In this document: in pieces, positions 44,358-52,971 of the stretch | Layout of the letters: each line of letters begins with the position of its first letter | Position numbering within the stretch: position 1 is the stretch's first letter | From: Ruegeria sp. HKCCD4315 | GTDB lineage: Bacteria > Pseudomonadota > Alphaproteobacteria > Rhodobacterales > Rhodobacteraceae | DNA: 64,000 bases | Direction: 5' to 3' | Assembly (NCBI RefSeq): GCF_013112245.1 | Contig: NZ_WVRN01000001.1 | Coordinates: forward strand, 1,182,501 to 1,246,500 | The notes under the pieces: model-generated | Seen by the model: only the letters and a program-made list of their open reading frames with translations | What the model was told of the DNA's origin: nothing | Databases searched by the model: none | Program-made: the position numbers and the translations under genes

Positions 44358-45728
44358 TTACCGGTAGGTCACTTGTTTGACGGCGGCGATCACCTCATCG
44401 GTGGTGATCAGGGCCAGCTTTTCGAGGTTCGCGGCGTAGGGCATCGGTACATCTTTGCCGGTGCAGTTGATGACCGGGGCGTCGAGATAGTCGAACGCTT
44501 CCTGCATCACGACCGAGCTGATGTAGCTGCCGACCGAGCCTTGCGGCCAACCTTCTTCCACAGTCACCAGACGGTTCGTCTTCATCACCGAGTTGATGAT
44601 TGCGCCAGTGTCCATCGGGCGGATTGTGCGCAGGTCGATAACTTCGGCACTGATGCCTTCTTCCGCCAGTTTGTCGGCGGCTTCGAGTGCGTATTGCATG
44701 CCAATGCCGAAGCTAACGATGGTCACATCCGAACCTTCACGCCAAATACGCGCCTTGCCCAGCGGGATGGTCAGGTCATCCACCTGCGGCACGTCGAAAG
44801 AACGCCCGTAGAGGATTTCGTTTTCCAGGAAGACAACCGGGTTGGGGTCGCGGATCGCCGATTTCAGCAGACCTTTAGCATCGGCTGCCGAGTAGGGCAT
44901 CACCACCTTCAGGCCGGGTATCTGCATGTACCACGCTGCATAGTCCTGAGAGTGCTGCGCAGCCACTCGGGCGGCGGCACCGTTAGGACCGCGGAACACG
45001 ATGGGGCAGCCCATCTGACCGCCTGACATGTAAAGCGTCTTGGCAGCAGAGTTGATGATCTGGTCAATCGCCTGCATGGCGAAGTTGAAGGTCATGAACT
45101 CGACAATCGGTTTCAGACCTCCAAAGGCTGAACCAACGGCGATGCCTGCAAAACCGTGTTCGGTGATCGGCGTATCGATCACGCGCTTGGGTCCAAACTC
45201 GTCCAGCAGACCTTGGCTGATTTTATACGCGCCCTGATATTCGGCGACTTCTTCACCCATCAGGTAGACGTCTTCGTCACCACGCATTTCCTCGGCCATC
45301 GCGTCACGCAGCGCTTCACGGACGGTTTCGGACTTCATCTCTGCATCTGCGGGCCAATCGGGCGACAGGTCAACGACCGGAGCAGCGGGGGCAGCGGCAG
45401 AAGCGGGGGCCTCAACCGCCGCAGGGGCGGCCTCGGTCACCGCTGCGGCTGCGGGGGCAGCCGCTGGCAGGGCAGAGGCGTCTTCGCCTTCTTCCACCAG
45501 AACCGCGATAGGGGTGTTCACCTTGACCCCTTCGGTACCTTCAGCGATCAGGATCTTGCCAATGATGCCTTCATCAACGGCTTCAAATTCCATCGTCGCC
45601 TTGTCGGTTTCGATCTCGGCCATGATATCGCCAGAGCTTACAGTGTCGCCTTCCTTGACCAGCCATTTGGCCAGGGTGCCCTCTTCCATTGTGGGCGAAA
45701 GGGCGGGCATGAGAATTTCGGTTGCCAT
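44358..45728 (-). CDS. pdhB: Pyruvate dehydrogenase E1 beta subunit with N-terminal lipoyl domain
   Basis: 456 residues instead of about 330 because a complete lipoyl domain (residues 1 to about 80, lipoyl Lys in [12 protein letters not shown]) and an Ala/Pro linker (about 85-120) precede the E1-beta part. The E1-beta domain starts around [17 protein letters not shown], with [20 protein letters not shown] and [20 protein letters not shown] (thiamine diphosphate side) and [15 protein letters not shown] near the end. This domain layout is typical of alphaproteobacteria. With PdhA it decarboxylates pyruvate and acetylates lipoyl groups. Its lipoyl domain is nearly identical to that of pdhC. Confidence 0.97.
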   Translation of the reverse strand: MATEILMPALSPTMEEGTLAKWLVKEGDTVSSGDIMAEIETDKATMEFEAVDEGIIGKILIAEGTEGVKVNTPIAVLVEEGEDASALPAAAPAAAAVTEAAPAAVEAPASAAAPAAPVVDLSPDWPADAEMKSETVREALRDAMAEEMRGDEDVYLMGEEVAEYQGAYKISQGLLDEFGPKRVIDTPITEHGFAGIAVGSAFGGLKPIVEFMTFNFAMQAIDQIINSAAKTLYMSGGQMGCPIVFRGPNGAAARVAAQHSQDYAAWYMQIPGLKVVMPYSAADAKGLLKSAIRDPNPVVFLENEILYGRSFDVPQVDDLTIPLGKARIWREGSDVTIVSFGIGMQYALEAADKLAEEGISAEVIDLRTIRPMDTGAIINSVMKTNRLVTVEEGWPQGSVGSYISSVVMQEAFDYLDAPVINCTGKDVPMPYAANLEKLALITTDEVIAAVKQVTYR

Positions 45729-45743
45729 GTCTTATTCGTCCTC

Positions 45744-46733
45744 TCAGGCGTAAATGTCAGTCCAGAGCTCTTCGACGGAAGGCTCGGGGCTTTCTTTCGA
45801 GAATTCGGCGGCTTGATTGACGACCTCTTTGATTTCTTTATCGATCGCCTTCAGATCATCCTCGGTTGCGTGTTTGCCGGTCAGCAGCAGCTCGCGCACA
45901 TGTTCGATCGGATCGCTTTGTTCGCGGACCTTCTGAACTTCTTCGCGGGTGCGGTACTTGGCCGGGTCAGACATCGAGTGGCCGCGATACCGGTAGGTTT
46001 TAACCTCAAGGATGTAAGGGCCTTTGCCCGCACGGCAGTGGGCCACGGCTTTCTCACCTGCGGCCTTAACCGCCAACACATCCATACCGTTGACGATCTC
46101 GCCGGGAATGCCAAACGCCTCGCCGCGCACGTAGATGTCTGGCGACGATGTTGATCGCGCCTGCGCTGTACCCATAGCGTATTGGTTGTTTTCGATCACA
46201 AAGACCACTGGCAGATCCCAGAGAGCAGCCATGTTGAACGTCTCATAGACCTGACCTTGGTTGGCCGCGCCATCACCGAAATAGGTGAATGTCACGCCAC
46301 CGTTCTCTTTATATTTGTCAGCAAAGGCCAGACCTGCGCCCAGCGGAACCTGTGCACCAACGATGCCGTGACCGCCATAGAAATGCTTCTCTTTCGAGAA
46401 CATGTGCATCGAGCCGCCCTTGCCTTTGGAAAGGCCGCCTTCGCGCCCGGTCAGTTCGGCCATAACGCCGCCCGGATCCATACCGCAGGCCAGCATATGG
46501 CCGTGATCGCGATACGAGGTGATGCGTTTGTCACCTTCCTGTGCGGCGGCTTCGAGGCCGACAACAACCGCTTCCTGTCCGATGTAAAGGTGGCAGAAGC
46601 CGCCAATCAGACCCATACCGTAAAGTTGACCGGCCTTTTCCTCGAATCGGCGGATCAGCAGCATCTCGCGGTAGTAGGTTTTGAGCTCTTCCGCAGAAAC
46701 ATTTGGTTTCTTTGTGGTTTTTCGCGCAGCCAT
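45744..46733 (-). CDS. pdhA: Pyruvate dehydrogenase E1 alpha subunit
   Basis: 329 residues. Thiamine diphosphate motif GDGAANQGQVYETFNMAALW ending in VIENN, plus YRDHGHMLACGMDP, GKGGSMHMFSKEKHFYGGHG (the loop that binds E2 and is phosphorylated in mitochondria) and the late YRYRGHSMSDPAKYR. It forms the heterotetramer with PdhB and starts the pyruvate to acetyl-CoA reaction in the cytosol. First gene of pdhABC. GGGGGAG precedes the ATG, and a perfect dyad lies 25 bp upstream of the start. Confidence 0.97.
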   Translation of the reverse strand: MAARKTTKKPNVSAEELKTYYREMLLIRRFEEKAGQLYGMGLIGGFCHLYIGQEAVVVGLEAAAQEGDKRITSYRDHGHMLACGMDPGGVMAELTGREGGLSKGKGGSMHMFSKEKHFYGGHGIVGAQVPLGAGLAFADKYKENGGVTFTYFGDGAANQGQVYETFNMAALWDLPVVFVIENNQYAMGTAQARSTSSPDIYVRGEAFGIPGEIVNGMDVLAVKAAGEKAVAHCRAGKGPYILEVKTYRYRGHSMSDPAKYRTREEVQKVREQSDPIEHVRELLLTGKHATEDDLKAIDKEIKEVVNQAAEFSKESPEPSVEELWTDIYA

Positions 46734-46757
46734 TGTGGCGATCTCCCCCTTTCGGAC

Positions 46758-46781
46758 AGATAGTTTAGCGTTAAACTATCT
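46758..46781. promoter_or_regulatory. Operator-like dyad upstream of pdhA
   Basis: AGATAGTTTA-GCGT-TAAACTATCT, ten-base arms, perfect. The same core (TAGTTTA-N4-TAAACTA) occurs before lpd at 63097-63114. It lies about 25 bp before the pdhA start, consistent with a repressor or activator site. Confidence 0.65.
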
Positions 46782-46909
46782 TCTAAAGCATTTCGGGCGA
46801 TCTGGCGAGTGTTAATGTGACGCAGCGTCGGTTTACGCTAAGCTGCGCTTATCAAAGCAAAATGAATTGTTGGTAGAGAAGGGCTGCTCGACGAAAAAAC
46901 CAAGTCCGC

Positions 46910-47206
46910 TTAGCGAATGACGATCTCGTCCGCGCGGATCATACCCAGAACCGAGCGTGCCTGCTGGTCCAGAAGGTCCAGGTCAAGATAAGTGTCAGAT
47001 AACCGTAGCGTCAGGTTCTCCATCTCGGCGATCTCGGTATTCAGCTTCGCCAAATCGCGCGACAGAGCGTCCCGTTCCGCTGCAATCTCGACCCGCCGGA
47101 ACAGGCCATAATCTCCTTGTACGGCGGCAAAGGTGAAATAGACACCCAGCATGAAAGCCACCGAGAAGAAAGCAACTGCGCCCAAACCGGGCCGATGGGA
47201 ACGGGA
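46910..47206 (-). CDS. ftsB: Septum formation initiator FtsB-like protein
   Basis: A small division protein of about 98 residues from a GTG at 47206: a short cytoplasmic start (SRSHRPGLG), one membrane helix (AVAFFSVAFMLGVYFTFAAV), then a coiled-coil (RRVEIAAERDALSRDLAKLN; EMENLTLRLSDTYLDLDLLD) and the DivIC/FtsB-type end LDQQARSVLGMIRADEIVIR. It belongs to the FtsQLB complex at the septum. The frame is open to 47314, but that start lies inside the hairpin after pgk, so the shorter form is preferred; the ribosome site is weak either way. Confidence 0.78.
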   Translation of the reverse strand, partial: SRSHRPGLGAVAFFSVAFMLGVYFTFAAVQGDYGLFRRVEIAAERDALSRDLAKLNTEIAEMENLTLRLSDTYLDLDLLDQQARSVLGMIRADEIVIR

Positions 47207-47298
47207 CACTCTGTTTACCGCCGTATGAAAACTTGCCTCAATAACGGGTCCTTTTCGAACCTCTTTCAGCACTATGTCACAGGTGATTCGGCTTGTGA

Positions 47299-47326
47299 AT
47301 CCCCTGATTCCCAAAAATCAGGGGAT
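47299..47326 (-). terminator. Hairpin between pgk and ftsB
   Basis: ATCCCCTGATT pairs with AATCAGGGGAT, an 11-bp perfect stem with a six-base loop, 47 bp after the pgk stop. No T-run follows, so it may be an mRNA-stability hairpin or a partial terminator. Confidence 0.6.
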
Positions 47327-47372
47327 GAGTCAGAATGTCTCGCAAGGTAAGCGAAAGCGCGCCGCGACAGGA

Positions 47373-48563
47373 CTACTGTTCCAATGCGGCTACACCGGGC
47401 AGAGTCTTACCCTCCATCCATTCCAAGAACGCGCCGCCCGCAGTGGAGATGTACGAGAAATCATGCGCCGCGCCCGATGCGTTCAATGCGGCAACGGTAT
47501 CGCCGCCACCGGCAACTGAGACCAACTGGCCCGAACGGGTCAAAGCCGCCGCTTTCAATGCGGCCGCATTGGTCGCTGCATCAAAGGGTTCCAATTCGAA
47601 CGCGCCAAGCGGGCCGTTCCAGATCAGCGTTTTGCTTTTTGCAAAGATCTCGGTGATCGCGGCGACGCTTTCAGGACCTGCATCCAGGATCATGCTGTCT
47701 TCGGGGCATTGATTTGCGGGCAGGACCTGATGCGGAGCATGGGCTTCGAATTTGTCTGCAACCACAATATCCGTGGGCAGAACAATGATGCAGCCTGAGC
47801 TTTCGGCTTTGGTCAGGATTTCGGCAGCGGTATCCTTCATGTTCCGCTCAGCCAGCGATTTGCCGACGTTCAGACCTTTTGAGACCAGAAAGGTATTGGC
47901 CATGCCACCGCCAATGACAAGATAGTCCACCTTGTCGATCAGATTGCCCAACAACTCCAGTTTGGTGGATACTTTTGCACCGCCTACGACAGCAGTTACG
48001 GGCCGTTTAGGGGCACCCAGTGCGCCTTGCAGCGCTTGCAATTCGGCTTGCATCAGGCGACCTGCACATGCGGGCAGAAGGCGCGCCAAAGCCTCGGTCG
48101 AACTGTGGGCGCGGTGCGCGGCTGAAAACGCATCGTTGCAATAAACGTCCCCCAGCTTGGCCATGCCTGCGGCCAGATCAGCGTCGTTCTTGGTCTCGGC
48201 TGCGTGAAAGCGCGTGTTTTCCAGCAGCAATACCTGACCCGGTTGCAACGCATCGGCGGCCAGTTCAGCCTCGGTGCCCACGCAATCGGCTGCAAACAGG
48301 ACAGGGGCGCCAAAGGTGCTTTCCAGTGTCGGCACCAGTTGCTTGAGTGACAAGTTTTCGCGTCGCTCGCCACCCGGGCGACCGAAATGGGCCAGTAGGA
48401 TCGGCTTACCACCGGCGGCCAGAATATCGCGCACTGTCGGTGCGATCCGCTGGATACGGGTGGCGTCGGTCACAACACCGTCAACGACAGGGACATTGAT
48501 GTCCACGCGCACCAGCACGCGTTTGCCGTTCAGATCCATATCGTCCAGTGTTTTCCAGCCCAT
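47373..48563 (-). CDS. pgk: Phosphoglycerate kinase
   Basis: Transfers phosphate between 1,3-bisphosphoglycerate and ADP in glycolysis and gluconeogenesis. 396 residues: [17 protein letters not shown] (substrate site), [50 protein letters not shown], and the nucleotide-binding [12 protein letters not shown] near the end. Ribosome site AAGGA. Interestingly there is a division gene downstream but no gap next to it, so pgk probably stands alone. Confidence 0.98.
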   Translation of the reverse strand: MGWKTLDDMDLNGKRVLVRVDINVPVVDGVVTDATRIQRIAPTVRDILAAGGKPILLAHFGRPGGERRENLSLKQLVPTLESTFGAPVLFAADCVGTEAELAADALQPGQVLLLENTRFHAAETKNDADLAAGMAKLGDVYCNDAFSAAHRAHSSTEALARLLPACAGRLMQAELQALQGALGAPKRPVTAVVGGAKVSTKLELLGNLIDKVDYLVIGGGMANTFLVSKGLNVGKSLAERNMKDTAAEILTKAESSGCIIVLPTDIVVADKFEAHAPHQVLPANQCPEDSMILDAGPESVAAITEIFAKSKTLIWNGPLGAFELEPFDAATNAAALKAAALTRSGQLVSVAGGGDTVAALNASGAAHDFSYISTAGGAFLEWMEGKTLPGVAALEQ

Positions 48564-48696
48564 CGTGCAATCCTTCCCAGTGGCAACCGATTTAGGCGGT
48601 TCTTTTCCTGCATTTTGCCCTCAGGTCAATGCGTCACTTGGCATTCACGCGCTTGGCGCATAGGTATTTGCGCAAGACAAACGACAGGAGGGCCAC

Positions 48697-49203
48697 ATGG
48701 CCGAGATCAAAGATCCCGAAAACACAATCATCATCGAGCTGAAAGGCGGTAACGTCGTCATCGAGCTGTTGCCCGACGTGGCCCCCCAGCACAGCGCGCG
48801 GATGAAGGAACTGGCCCGTGGCGGAGAATATGACAACGTAGCCTTTCACCGTGTGATCGACGGTTTCATGGCGCAAACCGGCGACGTTCAGCACGGCGAT
48901 ATGGAAGACGGCTTCAACCTGCGCATGGCGGGCACCGGTGGGTCGTCACTGCCGAACGTTCCTGCCGAGTTCTCCAAACTGCCCCATGATCGCGGCACGC
49001 TGGGCGCGGCACGGTCGCAAAACCCGGATTCGGCCAACTCTCAGTTCTTCATCAACTTCAAGGACAACCACTTCCTGAACGGTCAATACACCGTTTATGG
49101 CCGCGTGATCGATGGCATGGAGCATGTGGATGCCATCGTTCGGGGCGAGCCGCCAGCGAACCCGGATCGCATGATCAGCGTCAAAGTGGCCGCCGATGTA
49201 TAA
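48697..49203 (+). CDS. ppiB: Peptidyl-prolyl cis-trans isomerase, cyclophilin type (cytosolic)
   Basis: 168 residues without a signal peptide. The cyclophilin core is complete: FHRVIDGFMAQTGDVQHGD (with the catalytic Arg of the FHR motif), ANSQFFINFKDNHFLNGQYT and VIDGMEHVDAIVRGE. It accelerates proline isomerisation during folding. AGGAGGG precedes the ATG. It overlaps the next gene by eight bases, so the two are translationally coupled. Confidence 0.96.
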   Translation: MAEIKDPENTIIIELKGGNVVIELLPDVAPQHSARMKELARGGEYDNVAFHRVIDGFMAQTGDVQHGDMEDGFNLRMAGTGGSSLPNVPAEFSKLPHDRGTLGAARSQNPDSANSQFFINFKDNHFLNGQYTVYGRVIDGMEHVDAIVRGEPPANPDRMISVKVAADV

Positions 49204-49753
49204 GCTGGCTGCGGTTTTTGCACTGGTGACCAGCCCGGCACTGGCCAGCGGTCTGCAGATTGAGGTCGAAGGGGAAGGGGCCAATGGCACCATCTCGATC
49301 GACTTGTTCGAGGACGTCGCTCCCAAGCATGTGGAACAGATCACTGCGCTGGCCACCGACGGTCAGTATGATGGCGTCGTGTTTCACCGCGTGATTGACG
49401 GCTTCATGGCACAAACCGGCGACGTGCAATACGGCAATTCCGGTGCGGACGGGTTTGACATGCGTTACGCTGGACGCGGCGGATCCGACCGTCCTGATTT
49501 GCCGGCCGAATTCTCCGAGGTCACCTTTGACCGGGGCGTGGTCGGCATGGCGCGTTCGAACGATCCGGATTCGGCCAATTCGCAGTTTTTCATCATGTTC
49601 GAACCCGGCCCGTTCCTGGACGGGCAGTACACTGTGGTCGGTCAGGTGACCGATGGCATGAACGTGGTGGATGCGATCAAACGCGGGCATTCCCAGACCG
49701 GAGCGGTCACGGGCCAGCCCGACGTGATGAAAAAAGTCACCGTCACTGAATAA
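49196..49753 (+). CDS. ppiA-like: Peptidyl-prolyl cis-trans isomerase, cyclophilin type (exported)
   Basis: 185 residues. Residues 1-18 form a short signal peptide (MYKLAAVFALVTSPALAS), so this is the periplasmic partner of the upstream cyclophilin. Core motifs are FHRVIDGFMAQTGDVQYGN, ANSQFFIMFEPGPFLDGQYT and VVDAIKRGHSQTGAV. The two genes overlap by eight bases and are about half identical in sequence, which suggests a tandem duplication followed by gain of an export signal. A good terminator follows. Confidence 0.94.
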   Translation: MYKLAAVFALVTSPALASGLQIEVEGEGANGTISIDLFEDVAPKHVEQITALATDGQYDGVVFHRVIDGFMAQTGDVQYGNSGADGFDMRYAGRGGSDRPDLPAEFSEVTFDRGVVGMARSNDPDSANSQFFIMFEPGPFLDGQYTVVGQVTDGMNVVDAIKRGHSQTGAVTGQPDVMKKVTVTE

Positions 49754-49760
49754 GCAGTGA

Positions 49761-49793
49761 AAGCCCGGCGCGGCCCAAAGCGCCGGGTTTTTC
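49761..49793 (+). terminator. Rho-independent terminator after the cyclophilin pair
   Basis: CCCGGCGC pairs with GCGCCGGG around an eight-base loop, followed by TTTTTCT. The convergent hydrolase gene ends seven bases beyond. Confidence 0.9.
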
Positions 49794-49799
49794 TATGGT

Positions 49800-50642
49800 T
49801 TATTGATCGATAAAGTCGCGGATAGCTTGCGTATAGGCATCCGGCTTCTGAAACGAAGCAAAGTGACTGACATCTTTCAGAACAAGCAAGTCTGCCCCCG
49901 GAATAGCCTCGGAAATTGCCTGCGAATGTGCCATTAGGATAGCTTCGTCATGCGCGCTTTGAACGACCAGTGTCGGGACAGTGATCGACGACAGCGCCTC
50001 CAAACCACCGGGTTTTTCGGTGCTCCACATAGCAGCAACCCCGCCCAGGAACGCTTCGAATCCATCTGGCGTGGGGGACATTGCTGCATAATCTTCGGCC
50101 ATCATGCCGACATAGGCGCCAAACACTTCGTTGGTTTCTACTGACGGATCGATGCCATCCAGCGTCACATTACCCGCATGAGCAAAATGACTGGCCAACC
50201 GTTCCGGGTTGGTGCTCGAAATCGAATAGCCGATGTTGGCCCCGTCGGACCAGCCAACCAGATGCACTTGATCGATCTCCAGATGATCCAACAAAGCCAG
50301 GTAATCCTGCGACAGCAATCCGTAGGAATATGTGCTGCCATCATTGGTTGATCGCCCGTGCCCGCGAGTGTCGGCAACGATCACGGTGTGATCTGCGGCA
50401 AGATCCGCAACCTGCGCTGCCCAGATGTCACCATGCGCCAAGCCACCATGGATCATTAAGATCGGTGTGCCCTCTCCGTCTCCATAGGTGGCGTAGTACA
50501 TATTGATCCCATTGATTTCAGCAGTTCCGGACGTGTTGGCTGGGGGCATCTCTGGGGCTGCTGGGATGCTCAGCCGCGGGTCGGCAGCCCAACTGGCGGT
50601 GGCCAGGCATCCCAGTACAAATGTAGTCGCTGTAATCTTCAT
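49800..50642 (-). CDS. Exported alpha/beta hydrolase
   Basis: 280 residues with a signal peptide (MKITATTFVLGCLATASWAA). An alpha/beta hydrolase domain follows: PILMIHGGLAHGD (oxyanion), VIVADTRGHGRS, nucleophile in LVGWSDGAN, acid around LVVQSAHDEAI, and catalytic His in LKDVSHFASF. The elbow is GWSDG, as in some esterases and dehalogenase-like hydrolases rather than the lipase GxSxG with a small residue. Probably hydrolyses an ester or lactone in the periplasm. Ribosome site GGGAGGA. I cannot name a substrate. Confidence 0.87.
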   Translation of the reverse strand: MKITATTFVLGCLATASWAADPRLSIPAAPEMPPANTSGTAEINGINMYYATYGDGEGTPILMIHGGLAHGDIWAAQVADLAADHTVIVADTRGHGRSTNDGSTYSYGLLSQDYLALLDHLEIDQVHLVGWSDGANIGYSISSTNPERLASHFAHAGNVTLDGIDPSVETNEVFGAYVGMMAEDYAAMSPTPDGFEAFLGGVAAMWSTEKPGGLEALSSITVPTLVVQSAHDEAILMAHSQAISEAIPGADLLVLKDVSHFASFQKPDAYTQAIRDFIDQ

Positions 50643-50739
50643 AATATCCTCCCGTTGATCCCGAGCCTTGGTTCAGCCGGGCGTTACGGAAGGATACGCT
50701 TGTTTTTTACTGACAGGGAAAAAACCGAGTCAGTTCACG

Positions 50740-51429
50740 TTAGTCTTCAGATGAAGTCACTTTCCAGATCAACGCACCGACCGCGCCGCCGATCAGGGGT
50801 GCCACCCAGAACATCCAAAGCTGTGCCAGCGCGGGGCCGTCTGCGAACAGGGCGACTCCGGTGGACCGGGCGGGATTGACCGATGTGTTGCTGACCGGAA
50901 TTGACACCAGATGGATCAGTGTCAGTGCCAGGCCAATGGCAATCGGTGCGAAACCAGCCGGTGCCTTATCTGAAGTTGCGCCCAGAATGATGAAGATGAA
51001 AAAGGCCGTCATCACAATTTCGATCACCAGAACGGACATCATCGAATAGCCTTGCGGGGACGCGTCTCCGTATCCGTTTGATGCGAACCCTCCGACCCCT
51101 TCGAAACCGGGTGCTCCGCTAACGATCAGGTACAACACAATGGCGGCTGCAATCGCTCCGACAACCTGAGCGACCCAATAGGGCAGCAGATCTTTGGCTG
51201 GAAACCTTCCGCCAATCATCAGCCCCAAGCTGACCGCCGGGTTGAAGTGACCGCCAGATATCGGACCAACCGTGTAGGCCATTGTCAGAACCGTCAGGCC
51301 GAAGGCGAAGGACACGCCAAGCCATCCGATGCCGACATCTGCAACTCCTGCGGCCAAAACGGCACTGCCGCAGCCTCCGAGAACCAGCCAAAAGGTACCG
51401 AAGAACTCGGCAAGTAATTTTGACGACAT
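50740..51429 (-). CDS. aqpZ: Aquaporin Z
   Basis: 229 residues with six membrane helices and the two half-helices carrying NPA motifs: [12 protein letters not shown] and [12 protein letters not shown]. The N-terminus [20 protein letters not shown] and the Arg after the second NPA are those of water-selective MIP channels. It allows rapid water flow across the inner membrane during osmotic change, fitting a marine or brackish habitat. Ribosome site GGAGG. Confidence 0.96.
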   Translation of the reverse strand: MSSKLLAEFFGTFWLVLGGCGSAVLAAGVADVGIGWLGVSFAFGLTVLTMAYTVGPISGGHFNPAVSLGLMIGGRFPAKDLLPYWVAQVVGAIAAAIVLYLIVSGAPGFEGVGGFASNGYGDASPQGYSMMSVLVIEIVMTAFFIFIILGATSDKAPAGFAPIAIGLALTLIHLVSIPVSNTSVNPARSTGVALFADGPALAQLWMFWVAPLIGGAVGALIWKVTSSED

Positions 51430-51541
51430 GAAATTTCCTCCACAATGCGATGAGGTTAACTGTAATTCAAAAATTAACTTTTGTTAAATTGAGGCGAACG
51501 GGGAATTTCCCGGATGCCCTCTCACCCCAGGCGACAACCGA

Positions 51542-52351
51542 CTAATGCCATTGTGCAGGATCCAGGTGAAAAAGTTTCGACAGCTGTTTGTAGACCTCTG
51601 GGTCAGAGTTGCGGAGTGCCTTTGGTCGCTCAAAGAACACTTCAACTGAAACGGCGAAAAACTCTTCGTGCCCTTCCGCGCCGTAGGGGTCAATTACGGT
51701 TGGGCGTCCCATTTCAACGGCCTGTACATGGGCGTCATAAGCCGTCAGAAACGCGGCCTCCCACTCCGAAAAGCTCTGGTTGGCGCTGAGAACGGGCACA
51801 CCATTGGCCGACCCTGTCAGATCGTCGATCTGATGTGCGAATTCGTGAAAGACAACGTTTTGTCCGTCATGATCGTTCATCGCACCACGTTGGCTGTGCG
51901 CCCAGGACAGGATCACCGGGCCGCGATTCCAGCTTTCGCCAGTTCGCACGATTTCTTTTTCGGTGACGACATAACCGCTGTGTCGGCTCTGTCTGGATTT
52001 GAAAGCACTGGGATAGATTAGGATGGTGGTGAGGTTGTCATACCAAAGCTCAGTATTCACAACCAACAGACAGGCTTGCGCGGCGATGGACATCTGCATG
52101 TCTTCTGTGACATCCAGACCGTCGCAACCTATAAACTCGACCTGATCGAGAAACAGGTTGATTTTGCCTTCCAGCTTTGCGCGCAGGTCTTGCGGCACTT
52201 TCTGCAGGATCGGGACCTGAGCGTCGATAAGCCGTCGTTGCTGATCGCTCAGCGGCGCGGCCAGCAGGGCCCGGCGGGCCTGTTGCTTTGACCAAAAGTA
52301 ATACGCCACACCACCAGCGATCAGGGCGACAAGTAACAAAAAAACCAACAT
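51542..52351 (-). CDS. mtfA: Zinc-dependent peptidase, MtfA (M90) family
   Basis: 269 residues. An N-terminal membrane helix (LVFLLLVALIAGGVAYYFW, about 2-20) is followed by the MtfA domain with AAQACLLVVN, TELWYDNLTTILIYPSAF and the zinc motif FHEFAHQIDDLTG, with a third ligand likely in EEFFAVSVEVFFERP. In Escherichia coli MtfA binds the glucose-uptake regulator Mlc and has low peptidase activity; E. coli MtfA lacks the obvious membrane anchor seen here. The substrate in this organism is unknown. Confidence 0.92.
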   Translation of the reverse strand: MLVFLLLVALIAGGVAYYFWSKQQARRALLAAPLSDQQRRLIDAQVPILQKVPQDLRAKLEGKINLFLDQVEFIGCDGLDVTEDMQMSIAAQACLLVVNTELWYDNLTTILIYPSAFKSRQSRHSGYVVTEKEIVRTGESWNRGPVILSWAHSQRGAMNDHDGQNVVFHEFAHQIDDLTGSANGVPVLSANQSFSEWEAAFLTAYDAHVQAVEMGRPTVIDPYGAEGHEEFFAVSVEVFFERPKALRNSDPEVYKQLSKLFHLDPAQWH

Positions 52352-52413
52352 GGTCCGACCCTAACGCGATGTCAGCGGGATCAAAACCAGTTTCACAGGC
52401 AAGCAGTTGTTAT

Positions 52414-52447
52414 AAAAAAAGACGCCGCAGGTGTTTCTGCGGCGTCT
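52414..52447 (-). terminator. Terminator of the M23 peptidase-bactofilin operon
   Basis: AGACGCCGCAG pairs with CTGCGGCGTCT, followed on the minus strand by TTTTTTATA. Confidence 0.92.
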
Positions 52448-52470
52448 CGGGTCTGACCTGAAAGGTCGAA

Positions 52471-52971
52471 TTATTGTTTGACGTCAGCCGCCGGGTTCGA
52501 CCCCCCCTTGGCGCTGCGGCCAGGGTTCAGCGGATCGTCCTGACGCTGCACCGAACCTTCGAAATGCGCACCGCTTTCGATGGCGATGGTCTTGTGGATG
52601 ATGTCGCCTTCGACACGCGCGGTCGAGGTCAGGCGCACCTTCAGGCCACGTACCCGGCCAACGATGCGGCCGTTGATCACGACGTCATCGGCGGTGACTT
52701 CACCTTTGATGGTTGCAGATTCACCAATGGTCAGAAGATGAGCACGGATGTCGCCTTCGACAGTGCCTTCCACCTGAATGTCACCGGAGGTCTTGATGTT
52801 GCCGGTGATGTGCAGATCCGAGGACAGAACCGACGCAGGCGGCTTTGGCTTGGGCGCAGTGGCAGGTTTCGACTCGGTTGGAGCAGGGGCCGCTGGGGTC
52901 GCCGGAGCGGCAGGTTTGGCCGCCTCAGGTGCCTTGGATGCGGGCTCGTTGATTTTGCTTTTAGAAAACAT
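52471..52971 (-). CDS. Bactofilin
   Basis: 166 residues. A flexible Ala/Pro/Lys-rich N-terminus (about 1-45) is followed by the DUF583 beta-helix: SVLSSDLHITGNIKTSGDIQ, VEGTVEGDIRAHLLTIGESA, TIKGEVTADDVVINGRIVG. Bactofilins polymerise without nucleotide at the membrane and scaffold cell-wall enzymes. It overlaps the upstream M23 peptidase gene by 11 bases and is cotranscribed with it, a pairing used in several bacteria for cell shape. Confidence 0.94.
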   Translation of the reverse strand: MFSKSKINEPASKAPEAAKPAAPATPAAPAPTESKPATAPKPKPPASVLSSDLHITGNIKTSGDIQVEGTVEGDIRAHLLTIGESATIKGEVTADDVVINGRIVGRVRGLKVRLTSTARVEGDIIHKTIAIESGAHFEGSVQRQDDPLNPGRSAKGGSNPAADVKQ

